From Aphodousia faecalis (lineage in GTDB: Bacteria; Pseudomonadota; Gammaproteobacteria; Burkholderiales; Burkholderiaceae_F): DNA of 64,000 nucleotides. Location: the NCBI GenBank assembly GCA_018712705.1, contig DVGM01000034.1, positions 38,263 to 102,262 on the forward strand, in the 5' to 3' direction. The translations under genes were made by a program, and so were the position numbers. The notes below the pieces were generated by a model. The model was not told the DNA's origin. It made no database searches and was given only the letters and a program-made list of their open reading frames with translations. The stretch's first letter is position 1, and each line of letters starts with the position of its first letter. Positions 9,485 to 18,339 of the stretch are shown in pieces.

Positions 9485-10477
9485 TTATCCAGCGACACAA
9501 GCCTGAACTTCTTCAATAAGTTTGGCGTTGAGTTTTCCCTTCCATTTTTCAATAACCGGTTCAACAGCTTTGCGGAACGGAGCCTTGTCAACATCGGTAA
9601 TCTTCATACCTAGATCAGCGATTTGTTTCCATTGTTGGACTTCAAGATCGTCAACCATCTTGGTGTGGATCGGCCCCATTTCCCGACCTGCTTGAAGAAT
9701 GGCGGCCTGATAATCCTTCGGCATACGTTCGAGCAACGCCTTGTTAATCAAAATGGGAGAGGACATATGAATATGACCGGTGCGGCTGACAAACTTTTGC
9801 ACTTCATAGTATTTTTGAGTAACGATGTGAGCCGGCGGGTTTTCCTGACCATCGACGGTCTTTAGCTGTAAGGCTGAATAAAGTTCGCCGAAGGAAACAA
9901 CAGTAGGATTCGCTCCCAGGGCTTTAAAGGTATCAACAAAAATTTCGCCTTCAGGTACGCGAATATTCATACCTTTCATGTCATCAGGTGTTTTGATTTC
10001 ACGGGTGTTGTTACTGACATGGCGCATGCCATTTTCCCACCAACCGATCACGACTGCACCGTGCGGTTCCACTAACTTGGCAAATTTTTCTCCGATAGGC
10101 CCATCAAAAACCTTTCGATAATCGTTGTCATCGTTAAAAATGAAGGGCAGGTTGCCAATACCCATTTCAGGAATCCAGTTGGAAAGAATGGTGTCAGACG
10201 TTTGGCAGAGATCATGGGTGCCCATCATCACGCCTTCAGTGATTTCCAACTGTTTACCTAATTGGTCAGAAGGAAAAACGGAGACAGTCACTCCTCCTCC
10301 AGTCAATTCCGACACTCGCTTTCCAAAAAGTTCCGCGATTGTTTGGTAATGGTGATCCGGAGCGCCTGTATGACCAAATTTCAAATTAAATTCGGCTTTA
10401 GCCGCATGGGACATTCCTGTCATACTGAAGACTGTTAGGGCGGAGAGGGCTTTCAAGCAATCACGACGAGATAACAT
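9485..10477 (-). CDS. dctP: TRAP transporter periplasmic solute-binding protein (DctP family)
   Basis: The 330-residue protein starts with SRRDCLKAL and a hydrophobic stretch ending SHAAKA, close to a twin-arginine (Tat) signal with cleavage near residue 28. The mature part opens with FNLKFGHTGAPDHHYQ and contains the DctP segments GMNIRVPEG and GQENPPAHI; the arginine in IRVP is the usual carboxylate-binding residue of the family. The ligand is therefore probably an organic anion. First gene of the TRAP operon. A same-strand C45 hydrolase lies about 300 nt upstream and may act on what is imported. Confidence 0.93.
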   Translation of the reverse strand: MLSRRDCLKALSALTVFSMTGMSHAAKAEFNLKFGHTGAPDHHYQTIAELFGKRVSELTGGGVTVSVFPSDQLGKQLEITEGVMMGTHDLCQTSDTILSNWIPEMGIGNLPFIFNDDNDYRKVFDGPIGEKFAKLVEPHGAVVIGWWENGMRHVSNNTREIKTPDDMKGMNIRVPEGEIFVDTFKALGANPTVVSFGELYSALQLKTVDGQENPPAHIVTQKYYEVQKFVSRTGHIHMSSPILINKALLERMPKDYQAAILQAGREMGPIHTKMVDDLEVQQWKQIADLGMKITDVDKAPFRKAVEPVIEKWKGKLNAKLIEEVQACVAG

Positions 10478-10775
10478 AATGTTCCATCCTATAAAAAAGT
10501 TATTGGACAGCGCTAGCCACCTAACATGACTAACGTCAATTGAATTCCCTTTTCTTTACAGTAGTCTTTTTCTTTTTTAAGGGCAAGCGATTTTTTAGGT
10601 TTGAGCCGTTATCGATGCTTTAATTACATCAAGAGTAGATACAACTTATTAGGAGTGGTAGATGCTGAATTGGTTTATAACAATCTTTGTTATTTATGAG
10701 AGTGTGATCGTTTTTTCCTAGAAAAAAGATTTGCAAAGAGGGAACTCGGAAAGTCTCCTCGAACAATGAAGAGTA
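10478..10775. other. Intergenic region between the C45 enzyme and dctP
   Basis: Roughly 300 nt, AT-rich, with no open frame of note. It must hold the dctP leader and probably a promoter. A short dyad, TTTTTTCCTAGAAAAAA (about 10711-10727), is present; it is too AT-rich to call a terminator. Confidence 0.5.
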
Positions 10776-11837
10776 TTAATACAGGGAGATTTTTATTTCA
10801 TGTCCTTCGCACGGGTTATTTGGTGTGATCCACAGGGTTCGTTCAGTTAGGTCCATCATCATTGAGTAGACAGTGCACAGCTGTTTAAACGGAGGGTCGG
10901 CGGGATCCTCGTGACTGCAAATAGAATCTGGATAGTTTGCGTGGTCACTTAAAACCGACATCAGGAAAGTTCGATCATACTTTTCCGTGTGCGCTTGGCA
11001 CAGTCTTCTCATTCGGTTAAGTCGAACAAATGTGTCCGTCAGTTCTACTTTAAAGGTATCCTGATCTTTGAAAAGGGGAGATTGGTAATGGTTTGTGTGG
11101 CACAACGGTGAGTTTTCCGCCATTAAGACATCGAAATTGTCGGAAGTATATTCCACACTCATCAAGAAACCTTCACTGGAGCCGAGGTTAAAAGTGCCAG
11201 CTCCTGCTCTTTTGGCCTTGGCGATACAATCCAAACCGTTGGATATGGTGGTAGCGTTCAAAATGGTTCTGAACATAATGTGGAGAGGAACGCCGATTTG
11301 ACCTTTAGACACGCTAGTGCAATTTAGACCGACACCAATGCCATTGCTATTGAGCCCTTTCCCGCCGATAACTCCTGCTTCGACGACCATCAAAATGTCA
11401 GGACCGTGATCTTGTTGAATTTTGACAATAGAGATGTGCTCGCCGGATTTACGCAACCAATCCCAAGTTTGTCCAAGATAAACATGTCCATCCGTGCTTT
11501 GTTCGGGTAACAGACCGATGCAACTGCAGCCATCGGGTTGAGCAAAAAGAACTTCGCTACGACAGTTCAGTGTCAGAATATCTTCGAAACAAAGATTGGC
11601 TCCTTGGGAGATGCCTCTCATTTCATCAAGTGCTTCGGGATAATAATCTTGAATGGCCGGAAGAAATGATGAGCTAATGCTTTTTGCTTTTTCCCAAGAA
11701 ATTCCAGCCATTCCCTCAAACATACCGGAATAAAAATGTATAGCCTTTAGAATTTTTTCTTGTTCAATTCGTCCATATGTCAGACCTTGTTCAAAGGCGT
11801 TCCCAGACAAAGAGATAACAGACAGTGGGGCCATCAT
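10776..11837 (-). CDS. C45-family acyltransferase/amide hydrolase (penicillin acyltransferase-like)
   Basis: This looks like the acyl-CoA:6-aminopenicillanate acyltransferase/C45 family, whose members self-cleave in front of a cysteine that becomes the N-terminal nucleophile and cleave or form amides. Support: the DGCSCIG segment with the likely nucleophile cysteine, followed by GQTWDW and GLNSNGIGVGLNC, the typical spacing. The start is set at tandem ATGs (11837/11834) with GGGAG upstream; the frame extends to a TTG at 11894 without a ribosome site. About 353 residues. The same-strand TRAP operon lies downstream, so its substrate may be an acylated amino acid or peptide, which is inference. 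No signal peptide is evident, so it is probably cytoplasmic. Confidence 0.78.
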   Translation of the reverse strand: MMAPLSVISLSGNAFEQGLTYGRIEQEKILKAIHFYSGMFEGMAGISWEKAKSISSSFLPAIQDYYPEALDEMRGISQGANLCFEDILTLNCRSEVLFAQPDGCSCIGLLPEQSTDGHVYLGQTWDWLRKSGEHISIVKIQQDHGPDILMVVEAGVIGGKGLNSNGIGVGLNCTSVSKGQIGVPLHIMFRTILNATTISNGLDCIAKAKRAGAGTFNLGSSEGFLMSVEYTSDNFDVLMAENSPLCHTNHYQSPLFKDQDTFKVELTDTFVRLNRMRRLCQAHTEKYDRTFLMSVLSDHANYPDSICSHEDPADPPFKQLCTVYSMMMDLTERTLWITPNNPCEGHEIKISLY

Positions 11838-12162
11838 TTTTCTCCCAAAGATTGAGAATGATTTTATTGTGCGATCACTGCTGACATCCGTCAATAGGTT
11901 TTTATGTTAACCCGAAGGCCATAATTACCGTTTAATTTGACACGGGATATTAATATTTTGCTGATTTAAAAAGAAAAACTTGTTGTGACAACCGTTACTA
12001 AAAGAATGTCGCTTGTTGAAAACAAACCTTCTTTTGCTTTTGACAAGGATTGCCTTTATTTCTATTTTGACAAAGGTACGTTAGATGGGGCGAAGCACCA
12101 TATGTGCCTTTGTCTGCTGAAAAATAAGGGAAGTCAAAAATGACTTCCCCCAATGGCAGAAA
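11838..12162. other. Intergenic region upstream of the C45 enzyme
   Basis: AT-rich, no gene seen. It contains a dyad TTGT-N4-ACAA within TTGTTGTGACAACC (about 11979-11992) and two TTTTGACAA copies (about 12038-12046 and 12065-12073), which could be promoter or operator parts. The terminator of the DUF2721 gene lies at its right end. Confidence 0.45.
12122..12150 (-). terminator. Terminator of the DUF2721 pair
   Basis: A perfect 9-bp stem GGGAAGTCA / TGACTTCCC (12128-12149) with an AAAA loop. On the minus strand it runs into TTATTTTTC just after the 12163 stop. Confidence 0.8.
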
Positions 12163-12591
12163 CTAGCGGTGTTCAACGCTAAGCCCGATGGCTTTGGTTG
12201 AAAGTGAGACTTCTTTGACGAAATAAATGGTTGAAACAAGTAGGCAACCGATAGACAAAATAAGTGCCCCGAGTTTTAAAACATCCAAGTCCAACATGAA
12301 AAGGCACTCAAGAATGCCCGCCAATACCTGCAAACCACTAAATGTTGCGGAAAGAACAACAGTGAGGATAGACATTCTCAGCAGAGACGCTCTCTCGAAG
12401 ATCAAATCGATTTCATGATTGAGATCTTGATTTTCTCTCGGAGCAATCGAATTGCGCTCGCGCAGCAGCTGGCGTACACGGTTTGTCGAGTGGTTATAAC
12501 GGGCGGTCATGGCTAAAAGCAAAAGACCGACACCAGAGATCAATGTCACCGGGGGCAGTGACGTGGTAAGCATCTGATGATATTCAACCAT
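12163..12591 (-). CDS. DUF2721 family membrane protein (copy 1)
   Basis: A 142-residue protein with three hydrophobic segments: PVTLISGVGLLLLAM near 15-29, a pair in the second half near 75-95, and GALILSIGCLLVSTIYF near 110-127. A charged region NHSTNRVRQLLRER follows the first helix, the DUF2721 signature. Function is unknown. The ATG has a good AAAGGAG site. It lies 12 nt after a clear paralogue on the same strand; the two share the LISGVGLLL, RYNHSTxRxRQLLRE and FxKEVxxSxKALGLSVxHx blocks, so they arose by tandem duplication and may form a hetero-oligomer. Confidence 0.85.
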   Translation of the reverse strand: MVEYHQMLTTSLPPVTLISGVGLLLLAMTARYNHSTNRVRQLLRERNSIAPRENQDLNHEIDLIFERASLLRMSILTVVLSATFSGLQVLAGILECLFMLDLDVLKLGALILSIGCLLVSTIYFVKEVSLSTKAIGLSVEHR

Positions 12592-12603
12592 GTTTCTGCT
12601 CCT

Positions 12604-13029
12604 TTAGTGGTGAACGCTCAAGCCCAGCGCTTTCATGGAAGTGCCGACTTCTTTGGCAAAAATAAGTGTGGATACCACAACCATCACGATTGCAATCAAA
12701 AGCAAGATGGATTTGAGCACCATGAAATCATCTCCAAGGGCGATTTCAAAAATACTCATTAACACCAAAAGGGCGCTGAACATACCAGAAAGAACAATGA
12801 GCAGGATCGCTTTGCGCAAAAGTCGCACACGCAGAAAAATCAATTCAATGGCGTGATCAAGATCATCGTCTTTTCTGGGTTTGATGGCATCGCTTTCGCG
12901 CAACAGCTGGCGCAAACGGTCAGTGGAGTGGTTGTAGCGATTAGTCATCGACACTAAGAGCAAACCAACGCCGGAAATCAGGGTAATCGGCGTGAGGGCA
13001 GCTTGAAGAACTGTGCCGTAATCAATCAT
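12604..13029 (-). CDS. DUF2721 family membrane protein (copy 2)
   Basis: Paralogue of the following gene, 141 residues when started at ATG 13029 (MIDYGTVLQAA), which aligns with the start of copy 1. The frame continues upstream to a TTG at 13110, but that extension merely translates the ybaK terminator hairpin. No Shine-Dalgarno site precedes 13029; instead the U-tract of that hairpin abuts the start. Expression may need a promoter in or near the hairpin, or readthrough. Function unknown. Confidence 0.8.
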   Translation of the reverse strand: MIDYGTVLQAALTPITLISGVGLLLVSMTNRYNHSTDRLRQLLRESDAIKPRKDDDLDHAIELIFLRVRLLRKAILLIVLSGMFSALLVLMSIFEIALGDDFMVLKSILLLIAIVMVVVSTLIFAKEVGTSMKALGLSVHH

Positions 13030-13034
13030 GGCAA

Positions 13035-13088
13035 TAAAAAAGTCAGCTAAAAAAGAAAGTCGCCAATGATAGACCTTTTTAGCTGACT
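13035..13088 (-). terminator. Terminator after ybaK, abutting the DUF2721 start
   Basis: Arms AGTCAGCTAAAAAAG (13041-13055) and CTTTTTAGCTGACT (13075-13088) pair over about 14 bp. On the minus strand a T-rich run follows immediately and ends 6 nt from the next start codon. Confidence 0.75.
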
Positions 13089-13132
13089 TGAAAAGGAGTG
13101 TTAACACCAAAAATCATAATGGTGTCAAATGC

Positions 13133-13633
13133 TTAAGACGGAGGGTTGTCTTTCAGGAAGTCAATCAGTTCAGGGTGAACAACTCTCTTGTAATCCTCCG
13201 TTTTAATAATGATGGAATGATCCAACAGGCCCGCGTTAAATGCCAATTCATCGTAGCGCTCATAAAGGCTCGGATCGGCAACAAGTTTTAAGTCTGGGTG
13301 AAGGCTTACGGGAGGAACCGCACCGAAGACGCAACCGGTTAATTCTTTAACCTCATCAGGACTGGCTAGAGAAGCCCTGCGCCCACCAAGAGCCTGGGCG
13401 AGCTTTGCCAAATCCGCCTGCTTATCGGCTGGCAAAATGGCCAAAACATATAGCTTTACCCCGTTTCCTTTAACGTGACACACCAAAGCCTTAGCGCCTT
13501 GGCCTAATTCTGTGCCGCGAATTTCAGCAACTGATTGGCTGGACTTGCCGCCTGCGGCATGTTCAAGAACTCGGAATTGAGCCTGACCTGTTTTGAAAAG
13601 ATCAATTAATTGTTCGAGGACGTTTTCAACCAT
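13133..13633 (-). CDS. YbaK/EbsC-type aminoacyl-tRNA deacylase-like protein
   Basis: A 166-residue member of the YbaK/ProX fold, which hydrolyses mischarged aminoacyl-tRNAs in trans. Visible family parts are KALVCHVKGNGVKLYVLAIL, the lysine-bearing core strand, and GCVFGAVPPVSLHPDLKL near the C-terminal half, with the G-x-x-P pocket segment. The ATG at 13633 gives MVENVLEQLI; a TTG at 13645 would add four residues. It is divergent from yqgE. The amino-acid specificity (Cys, Pro, Ala type) cannot be settled by eye. Confidence 0.85.
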   Translation of the reverse strand: MVENVLEQLIDLFKTGQAQFRVLEHAAGGKSSQSVAEIRGTELGQGAKALVCHVKGNGVKLYVLAILPADKQADLAKLAQALGGRRASLASPDEVKELTGCVFGAVPPVSLHPDLKLVADPSLYERYDELAFNAGLLDHSIIIKTEDYKRVVHPELIDFLKDNPPS

Positions 13634-13727
13634 GATGCATCTCAAAGTAACTGAATCCTTCCATCATAGCGCAGGCGTGACAGATGTGTGAAAATACTCT
13701 TTTGTGAGGATGATGGGGAAAGTCAGA

Positions 13728-14303
13728 ATGGCAGAATTTGTTTCCTATAAAAATCATTTTTTGATTGCAGCACCCAATATGAAGGATCCGACATTTGCCG
13801 GGACGGTTGTTTACCTTTGTGAGCATACAAAAAGTGGGGCGATGGGGATTGTCATTAATCGTTCCATTCGTCTCAGTGTGGAATCGCTTTTGCAAAGAAT
13901 CGGGATTGAAAGTAAGAATTCGACACTAAAAAACGTTTTTCTTTACGATGGCGGTCCTGTTCAGATAGAAAGAGGCTTTGTGCTGCACAGCGCCAACAAG
14001 AAATATCACTCAACCATGCAGGTGACTGATCATATCTATTTATCGACGTCTCGTGATGTTTTAGAAGCGATCGGAGCTTGTGAAGACGCTCCTGAAAAAT
14101 TCTTGCTCTCGCTTGGTTATTCAGGATGGAGCGAGGGGCAGTTGGAAGCGGAATTGTCCGTGAGTGGTTGGCTGATTGCGCCAGCGGATGAAAAAATTAT
14201 TTTCGACACACCGATTGAAGAGCGTTACGAGAAGGCGTTGAAACTTTTAGGTATTGATTCAACCACACTGGAAGCGTGGGGAGAAGAAGTGGGGCACGCA
14301 TGA
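13728..14303 (+). CDS. yqgE: YqgE/AlgH family protein
   Basis: A UPF0301 protein of unknown biochemical role, 191 residues from ATG 13728 (GGGGAAAG upstream); an in-frame GTG at 13704 is less likely. Family motifs are present: FLIAAPNMKDPTFAGTVVYL near the start, GAMGIVINR, and GGPVQIERGFVLH. It overlaps ruvX by 4 nt (ATGA). The pair yqgE-ruvX is one of the most conserved neighbour pairs in proteobacteria. Confidence 0.95.
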   Translation: MAEFVSYKNHFLIAAPNMKDPTFAGTVVYLCEHTKSGAMGIVINRSIRLSVESLLQRIGIESKNSTLKNVFLYDGGPVQIERGFVLHSANKKYHSTMQVTDHIYLSTSRDVLEAIGACEDAPEKFLLSLGYSGWSEGQLEAELSVSGWLIAPADEKIIFDTPIEERYEKALKLLGIDSTTLEAWGEEVGHA

Positions 14304-14698
14304 GCGACGGAGTAATTATTGGCTTTGATTTCGGTGAGAAAAGAATAGGTGTTGCGCTTGGAAATACCCTGACGCGGCAAGCGAGTCCCTACCGGATTAT
14401 TGATTCCCGGACGGTTCAATCTCGTTGGAATGGAATAAACGCGTTGGTGAGAGAATGGTCGCCGGTGGCTTTTGTTGTCGGCATCCCCAGGCATCCTGAC
14501 GGTCAACCTCACGAAATGACCAATCGCTGTGAGCGTTTTGCCAGACAGCTTGAGGGGCGGTTTCACTTACCGGTTAACCGAATTGATGAACGTTATTCGT
14601 CGGCTGTTGTTGACGGTGATGCAGACTTTATAGACGATGAGGCAGCGTGTATCATCTTGCAGCAGTTTTTTAACGAATCCGCTTCTCTTGACGTATGA
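14300..14698 (+). CDS. ruvX: RuvX/YqgF Holliday-junction resolvase-like nuclease
   Basis: An RNase H-fold protein of 132 residues, implicated in 16S rRNA 5' end processing and called a putative Holliday-junction resolvase. The N-terminal GFDFGEKRIGVALG holds the first catalytic aspartate, VVGIPRHPDG the middle strand, and DERYSS the next acidic residue. The start ATG at 14300 overlaps the yqgE stop. The stop overlaps the plsC start (ATGA), so three genes are translationally coupled. Confidence 0.93.
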   Translation: MSDGVIIGFDFGEKRIGVALGNTLTRQASPYRIIDSRTVQSRWNGINALVREWSPVAFVVGIPRHPDGQPHEMTNRCERFARQLEGRFHLPVNRIDERYSSAVVDGDADFIDDEAACIILQQFFNESASLDV

Positions 14699-15492
14699 AT
14701 AAGATCGTTGGTTCTTTCCGATTTATCTTGGCGCTTTTATTTGCCTTAGCCTGTATTTTATTGGTGTTGTTTTACCTTCAATGGATAAAGCCTGAAGCCA
14801 AACGAAAAATTATCAGAACATGGGCCCGAAGCTTTATTAACATGATCGGGATGCGCTTTTCTGTTGAAGGAGATGTTTACAAAAGCCATTGCCTGATTGT
14901 TGCCAATCATATTTCTTTTGTGGATATTTTTGCGCTCAATGCTATGAAACCCGGTCGCTTCATCGCCAAAAGCGAGATCGCCAGTTGGCCTGTATTCGGT
15001 CGTATCGCCAAAGGAGTGGATACGCTTTTTATCCAGAGAAAGAATCGCCGTTCAATCATTTCTGTGAATGAACAAATTAGTGCCGCTCTGATGCAACATC
15101 AAACCATTATGCTTTTCCCCGAGGGGAAGACAAGCGAAGGCGTTTCTCTTTTGCCTCTTAAGCCGAACTTGATTGAACCGGCAATATTGTCGTGTACTCC
15201 GGTGTTGCCGGTTGCGATTTGCTATACGGAAAATGGGGTGAAAACCACCAAGACATCCTACGCTAATATTTCCATTTTCAAGTGCCTTTGGACAATATGC
15301 AGCACGCCGGGTCTGGCGGTGACTCTAAAGGTGCTGCCCACGATTAACGTTGAGGGTAAAACTCGCCACGAGGTCGCGTGCGAAGCTTCGGCGGTGATGA
15401 GCGCGGCTATGGGAGTGGCCGACCCGATGAAGAATTACCCTGACAATGTGCATCACCACTGTGATGCTGTCGGAACTCACGAGAAAGCGTAG
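14695..15492 (+). CDS. plsC: 1-acyl-sn-glycerol-3-phosphate acyltransferase
   Basis: PlsC makes phosphatidic acid by acylating lysophosphatidate. Family motif I appears as NHISFVD (NHxxxxD), motif III as FPEGKTS, and the PVAIC stretch later. One N-terminal membrane helix (about 7-28) anchors it to the inner membrane. 265 residues, a usual size for the beta-proteobacterial form. Last gene of the yqgE-ruvX-plsC run; it meets apaH end to end with no gap, and no terminator is visible between them. Confidence 0.92.
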   Translation: MNKIVGSFRFILALLFALACILLVLFYLQWIKPEAKRKIIRTWARSFINMIGMRFSVEGDVYKSHCLIVANHISFVDIFALNAMKPGRFIAKSEIASWPVFGRIAKGVDTLFIQRKNRRSIISVNEQISAALMQHQTIMLFPEGKTSEGVSLLPLKPNLIEPAILSCTPVLPVAICYTENGVKTTKTSYANISIFKCLWTICSTPGLAVTLKVLPTINVEGKTRHEVACEASAVMSAAMGVADPMKNYPDNVHHHCDAVGTHEKA

Positions 15493-16311
15493 TTAAGCAA
15501 AAGGATCGCAATATTGGGGCGCTTTGACTTGAATGACTTGTCTTTGAGGCAGCATGACGGCAGTAAGCGCTCCGCCCCACACGCACCCCGTATCCAGTGC
15601 AATGATGTGCTCTTGAATAACAAGTCCCAGTGTTGACCAATGGCCAAACACAATATTGTCGTTTTTTGTTTTTCTGTGAGAGCACTCAAACCAGGGCATT
15701 AGATGTTTGGGTGTATTGCCGGGAGAGTCCTTGGCCTTATAGTCGGGGATGCCCTTTTTGTCCACAAAGCGGATTCGCGTAAAACCATTCAAAATAGCCC
15801 GCATACGCGCAGGACCGGTTAAATCGTTATCCCAGAGATCTTTGCCGTACATTTCTTGCAAATACTCTTTCCAGTGATCACTTCGTAAATTTTCGTGAAC
15901 TTCACAAGCTAAAGCGCGCGCTTTCTTTAACGACCAGGCCGGGTCAATTGCCGCATGAACGAAGGTGTAATCTTTCCAGTCATAAAGTAAATATTGGTGA
16001 CGAATCCAATCAATCAATTCTTCAGCGTCAGGCGCTGCCAAAATCTCATCAATGGTGTCTCTGCGGTTCGGTTTGCCGGCGCCCGCGGCTGTCGCGAGCA
16101 GATGCATTTCATGATTGCCCAAAATTAAAGTTGCTCTTTTTCCCATGGAATGCACAAGCCGCAACGTTTCCAACGATGCCGGGCCCCGATTAATGAGGTC
16201 TCCGATAAAAATCAACGGAGAGTCTTCCGGAATTTTTTCTAACAGTTGGGATAAGCTTGGTAAGCAACCGTGAACGTCTCCGATGACGGTTACATTTTGT
16301 TCGCTTTGCAT
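15493..16311 (-). CDS. apaH: Symmetrical diadenosine tetraphosphatase
   Basis: ApaH splits Ap4A into two ADP and can decap NpnN-RNAs. The metallophosphoesterase signature is complete: GDVHGC near residue 10, GDLINRGPAS (GDxxxRGP), LGNHEMHLL (GNHE), and WGGALTAV near the C-terminus. The start is taken at ATG 16311 (MQSEQNVTVIGD), giving 272 residues, as in E. coli (280). The frame could extend to 16371 without support. It is divergent from galU. Confidence 0.95.
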   Translation of the reverse strand: MQSEQNVTVIGDVHGCLPSLSQLLEKIPEDSPLIFIGDLINRGPASLETLRLVHSMGKRATLILGNHEMHLLATAAGAGKPNRRDTIDEILAAPDAEELIDWIRHQYLLYDWKDYTFVHAAIDPAWSLKKARALACEVHENLRSDHWKEYLQEMYGKDLWDNDLTGPARMRAILNGFTRIRFVDKKGIPDYKAKDSPGNTPKHLMPWFECSHRKTKNDNIVFGHWSTLGLVIQEHIIALDTGCVWGGALTAVMLPQRQVIQVKAPQYCDPFA

Positions 16312-16399
16312 GGGTATTAATCCTAGGTCTTTAGGCTTAGTTGAAAGAGGATTCGATATACTTAACGGCAATGTATTTTAATTCTTTGAGTCACAAAAG

Positions 16400-17236
16400 A
16401 TGAAAGAAGTTCGCAAAGTTGTATTCCCGGTCGCAGGTCTCGGAACTCGTTTTTTACCGGCGACAAAAGCAATGCCTAAGGAAATGTTGCCGGTTGTGGA
16501 TAAACCTTTAATCCAGTATGCGGTAGAAGAAGCGTACGCAGCTGGTATTACGGAAATGATTTTTATCACAGGGCGCTATAAACGAGCCATTGAGGATCAT
16601 TTCGATAAGGCTCCGATGCTGGAAAAAGAATTAATTGAAAAAGGTAAGACAGAATTACTTCAGACAGTTCGTTCTATTGCGCCGATGGGCGTGACTTTCA
16701 TCTATATTCGTCAGCCAGAACCGTTGGGTCTGGGTCATGCGGTTCTTTGTGCTCAACCCGTGGTTGGTGATGAACCTTTTGCCGTAATGTTGGCCGATGA
16801 CTTGATTGATGCTCAACAGTCTGCCATCGGTCAGTTAATTGAAGCTCGCAAGCAATTGGGCGGCGGAAATATCTTGGCGGTTCAGGACGTACCTAAGGCT
16901 GATACGAAAAAGTACGGTATTGTTGGAGTCGAAGATGGCCTTGCGACTACGAGCGTGGTACACGAAATGGTTGAAAAACCCGATCCTGACCATGCGCCTT
17001 CAACCCTTGCTGTGATCGGCCGTTATGTGTTGGAGCCGGAAATTTTTGAACGCTTAAAGAAAGTTCAAAAGGGCGTTGGCGGAGAAATCCAATTAACGGA
17101 TGCTATCGCCGGTCAGTTGAATCTGAATACAACGTACTCTCACCGCTTTGACGGCATTCGCTATGACTGCGGATCCAAGCAAGGTTTCTTGGATGCGACG
17201 GTTCGTTTTGCTCGTAAAGCCGGCTATTCCATTTAA
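16400..17236 (+). CDS. galU: UTP--glucose-1-phosphate uridylyltransferase
   Basis: GalU makes UDP-glucose. The 278-residue protein has the nucleotidyltransferase signature GLGTRFLPATKAMPKEMLP at 14-32, VEKPDP in the sugar-binding part and RYDCGSKQGFLDA near the C-terminus. Supplies UDP-glucose for lipopolysaccharide and, with GalE, UDP-galactose. It stands alone and converges on the asparaginase operon across a shared terminator. Confidence 0.97.
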   Translation: MKEVRKVVFPVAGLGTRFLPATKAMPKEMLPVVDKPLIQYAVEEAYAAGITEMIFITGRYKRAIEDHFDKAPMLEKELIEKGKTELLQTVRSIAPMGVTFIYIRQPEPLGLGHAVLCAQPVVGDEPFAVMLADDLIDAQQSAIGQLIEARKQLGGGNILAVQDVPKADTKKYGIVGVEDGLATTSVVHEMVEKPDPDHAPSTLAVIGRYVLEPEIFERLKKVQKGVGGEIQLTDAIAGQLNLNTTYSHRFDGIRYDCGSKQGFLDATVRFARKAGYSI

Positions 17237-17243
17237 TTTATTC

Positions 17244-17277
17244 AAAAAAAGAGCCCCCCGAGTTCGCTCGGGAGGCT
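17244..17277 (-). terminator. Terminator of the asparaginase operon
   Basis: GAGCCCCCCGAG (17251-17262), TTCG loop, CTCGGGAGGCT (17267-17277). On the minus strand CTTTTTTT follows. It lies between convergent galU and asparaginase and may also slow transcription from galU. Confidence 0.85.
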
Positions 17278-17325
17278 ACCTTAAACAGGTAAAGGAAGAA
17301 TGGTTGGTTTTGGGGAGGAAACTGA

Positions 17326-18327
17326 CTATTCGTCAAAAATTTCCTGAAGCGTCTTACGATCGCCTGCTAATTCGGGATTTTCGCTTAACGCAAGAATCAA
17401 TTTCAGACGAGCCTTGGCTGCGGAGATTTCACCGCCCATGATGGCTCCGCGCTTGCAGCTATCCGTAACGGATCCCGGATAACCATACACATCCAAAACG
17501 CGTCCGCCCGGCGTGCGGGTTGAAATAATGACGACAACGCCTTTAGCGCAAGCATCACTGATGCCGTCTTCCATCATCGGGGGAATATTGCCGCGACCGA
17601 AGCCTTCAACGATGATGCCTTTGCAACCTTGAGCGACCGCAAAGTCAATATAGGTACGATCAGAACCGGTAACAGCCTTAATCAGATCAACGCGAGCGGT
17701 CAGAGCTTTAGGATTGAAAATCCGATGAGCCACAGGAACGCGGCGATAAACGATGCGATCGGCTTCAACGTAACCGATGGGACCCCACCAAGGAGAGGAG
17801 AAAGTTGCGCAATTGGCCGAGTGTGTCTTCATGACTTCGCCTGCGGCATGCAAGAGGTTATTGAGGCAAACCATCACGCCCTTGCCACGCGAAGAGCAAT
17901 CAGCAGCGGCTTGAACGGCGCAGTAAATGTTGGCGGGACCATCGGGGCTGACATCGCCAGCGCCACGCATAGCGGCTGTCAACACAATCGGCTTATCCGA
18001 TTGGTGGGTAATGTCAAGGAAATAGGACGTTTCTTCAAGTGTGTCTGTTCCGTGCGTGATGACAACACCGGCAACATCGTCCTGAGCAAGGAGTTCTTCA
18101 GCACGTTGGTGAAGCTTGAACATAATTTCAGGCGTCATGTTGGGCGAGGCCACATTGCAGATTTGTTCAACTTCAACATGAGCCACTTTGTCTAAACCGG
18201 GTACGGCGGCCACCAGGTCTTCGCCTGTACAGGCCGGCACCAAAGCACCGATTTTTTCATCCATTTTCATGGCAATGGTGCCGCCGGTGGCCAGAACCAT
18301 TACCTTTTTCTTAGAACAGCATGTCAT
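17326..18327 (-). CDS. ansA: L-asparaginase (bacterial type)
   Basis: Hydrolyses asparagine to aspartate and ammonia. 333 residues with both catalytic signatures: ATGGTIA near 13-19 with the nucleophilic threonine, and HGTDTLEET near 90-98. GAMGGAG-like MRGAGDVSPDGP is also present. No signal peptide precedes the first motif, so the enzyme should be cytoplasmic. It is the third gene after a permease and an unrecognised protein, 12 nt from the latter, so it probably works on material that the permease brings in. Strict asparagine specificity is not proven by sequence. Confidence 0.9.
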   Translation of the reverse strand: MTCCSKKKVMVLATGGTIAMKMDEKIGALVPACTGEDLVAAVPGLDKVAHVEVEQICNVASPNMTPEIMFKLHQRAEELLAQDDVAGVVITHGTDTLEETSYFLDITHQSDKPIVLTAAMRGAGDVSPDGPANIYCAVQAAADCSSRGKGVMVCLNNLLHAAGEVMKTHSANCATFSSPWWGPIGYVEADRIVYRRVPVAHRIFNPKALTARVDLIKAVTGSDRTYIDFAVAQGCKGIIVEGFGRGNIPPMMEDGISDACAKGVVVIISTRTPGGRVLDVYGYPGSVTDSCKRGAIMGGEISAAKARLKLILALSENPELAGDRKTLQEIFDE

Positions 18328-18339
18328 TTGAAACTCCTT

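Noticed and set aside
16341..16362. TTGAAA and TATACT before galU as a promoter
   Set aside because: Spacing is only about 10 nt, so the two cannot be one sigma-70 promoter.
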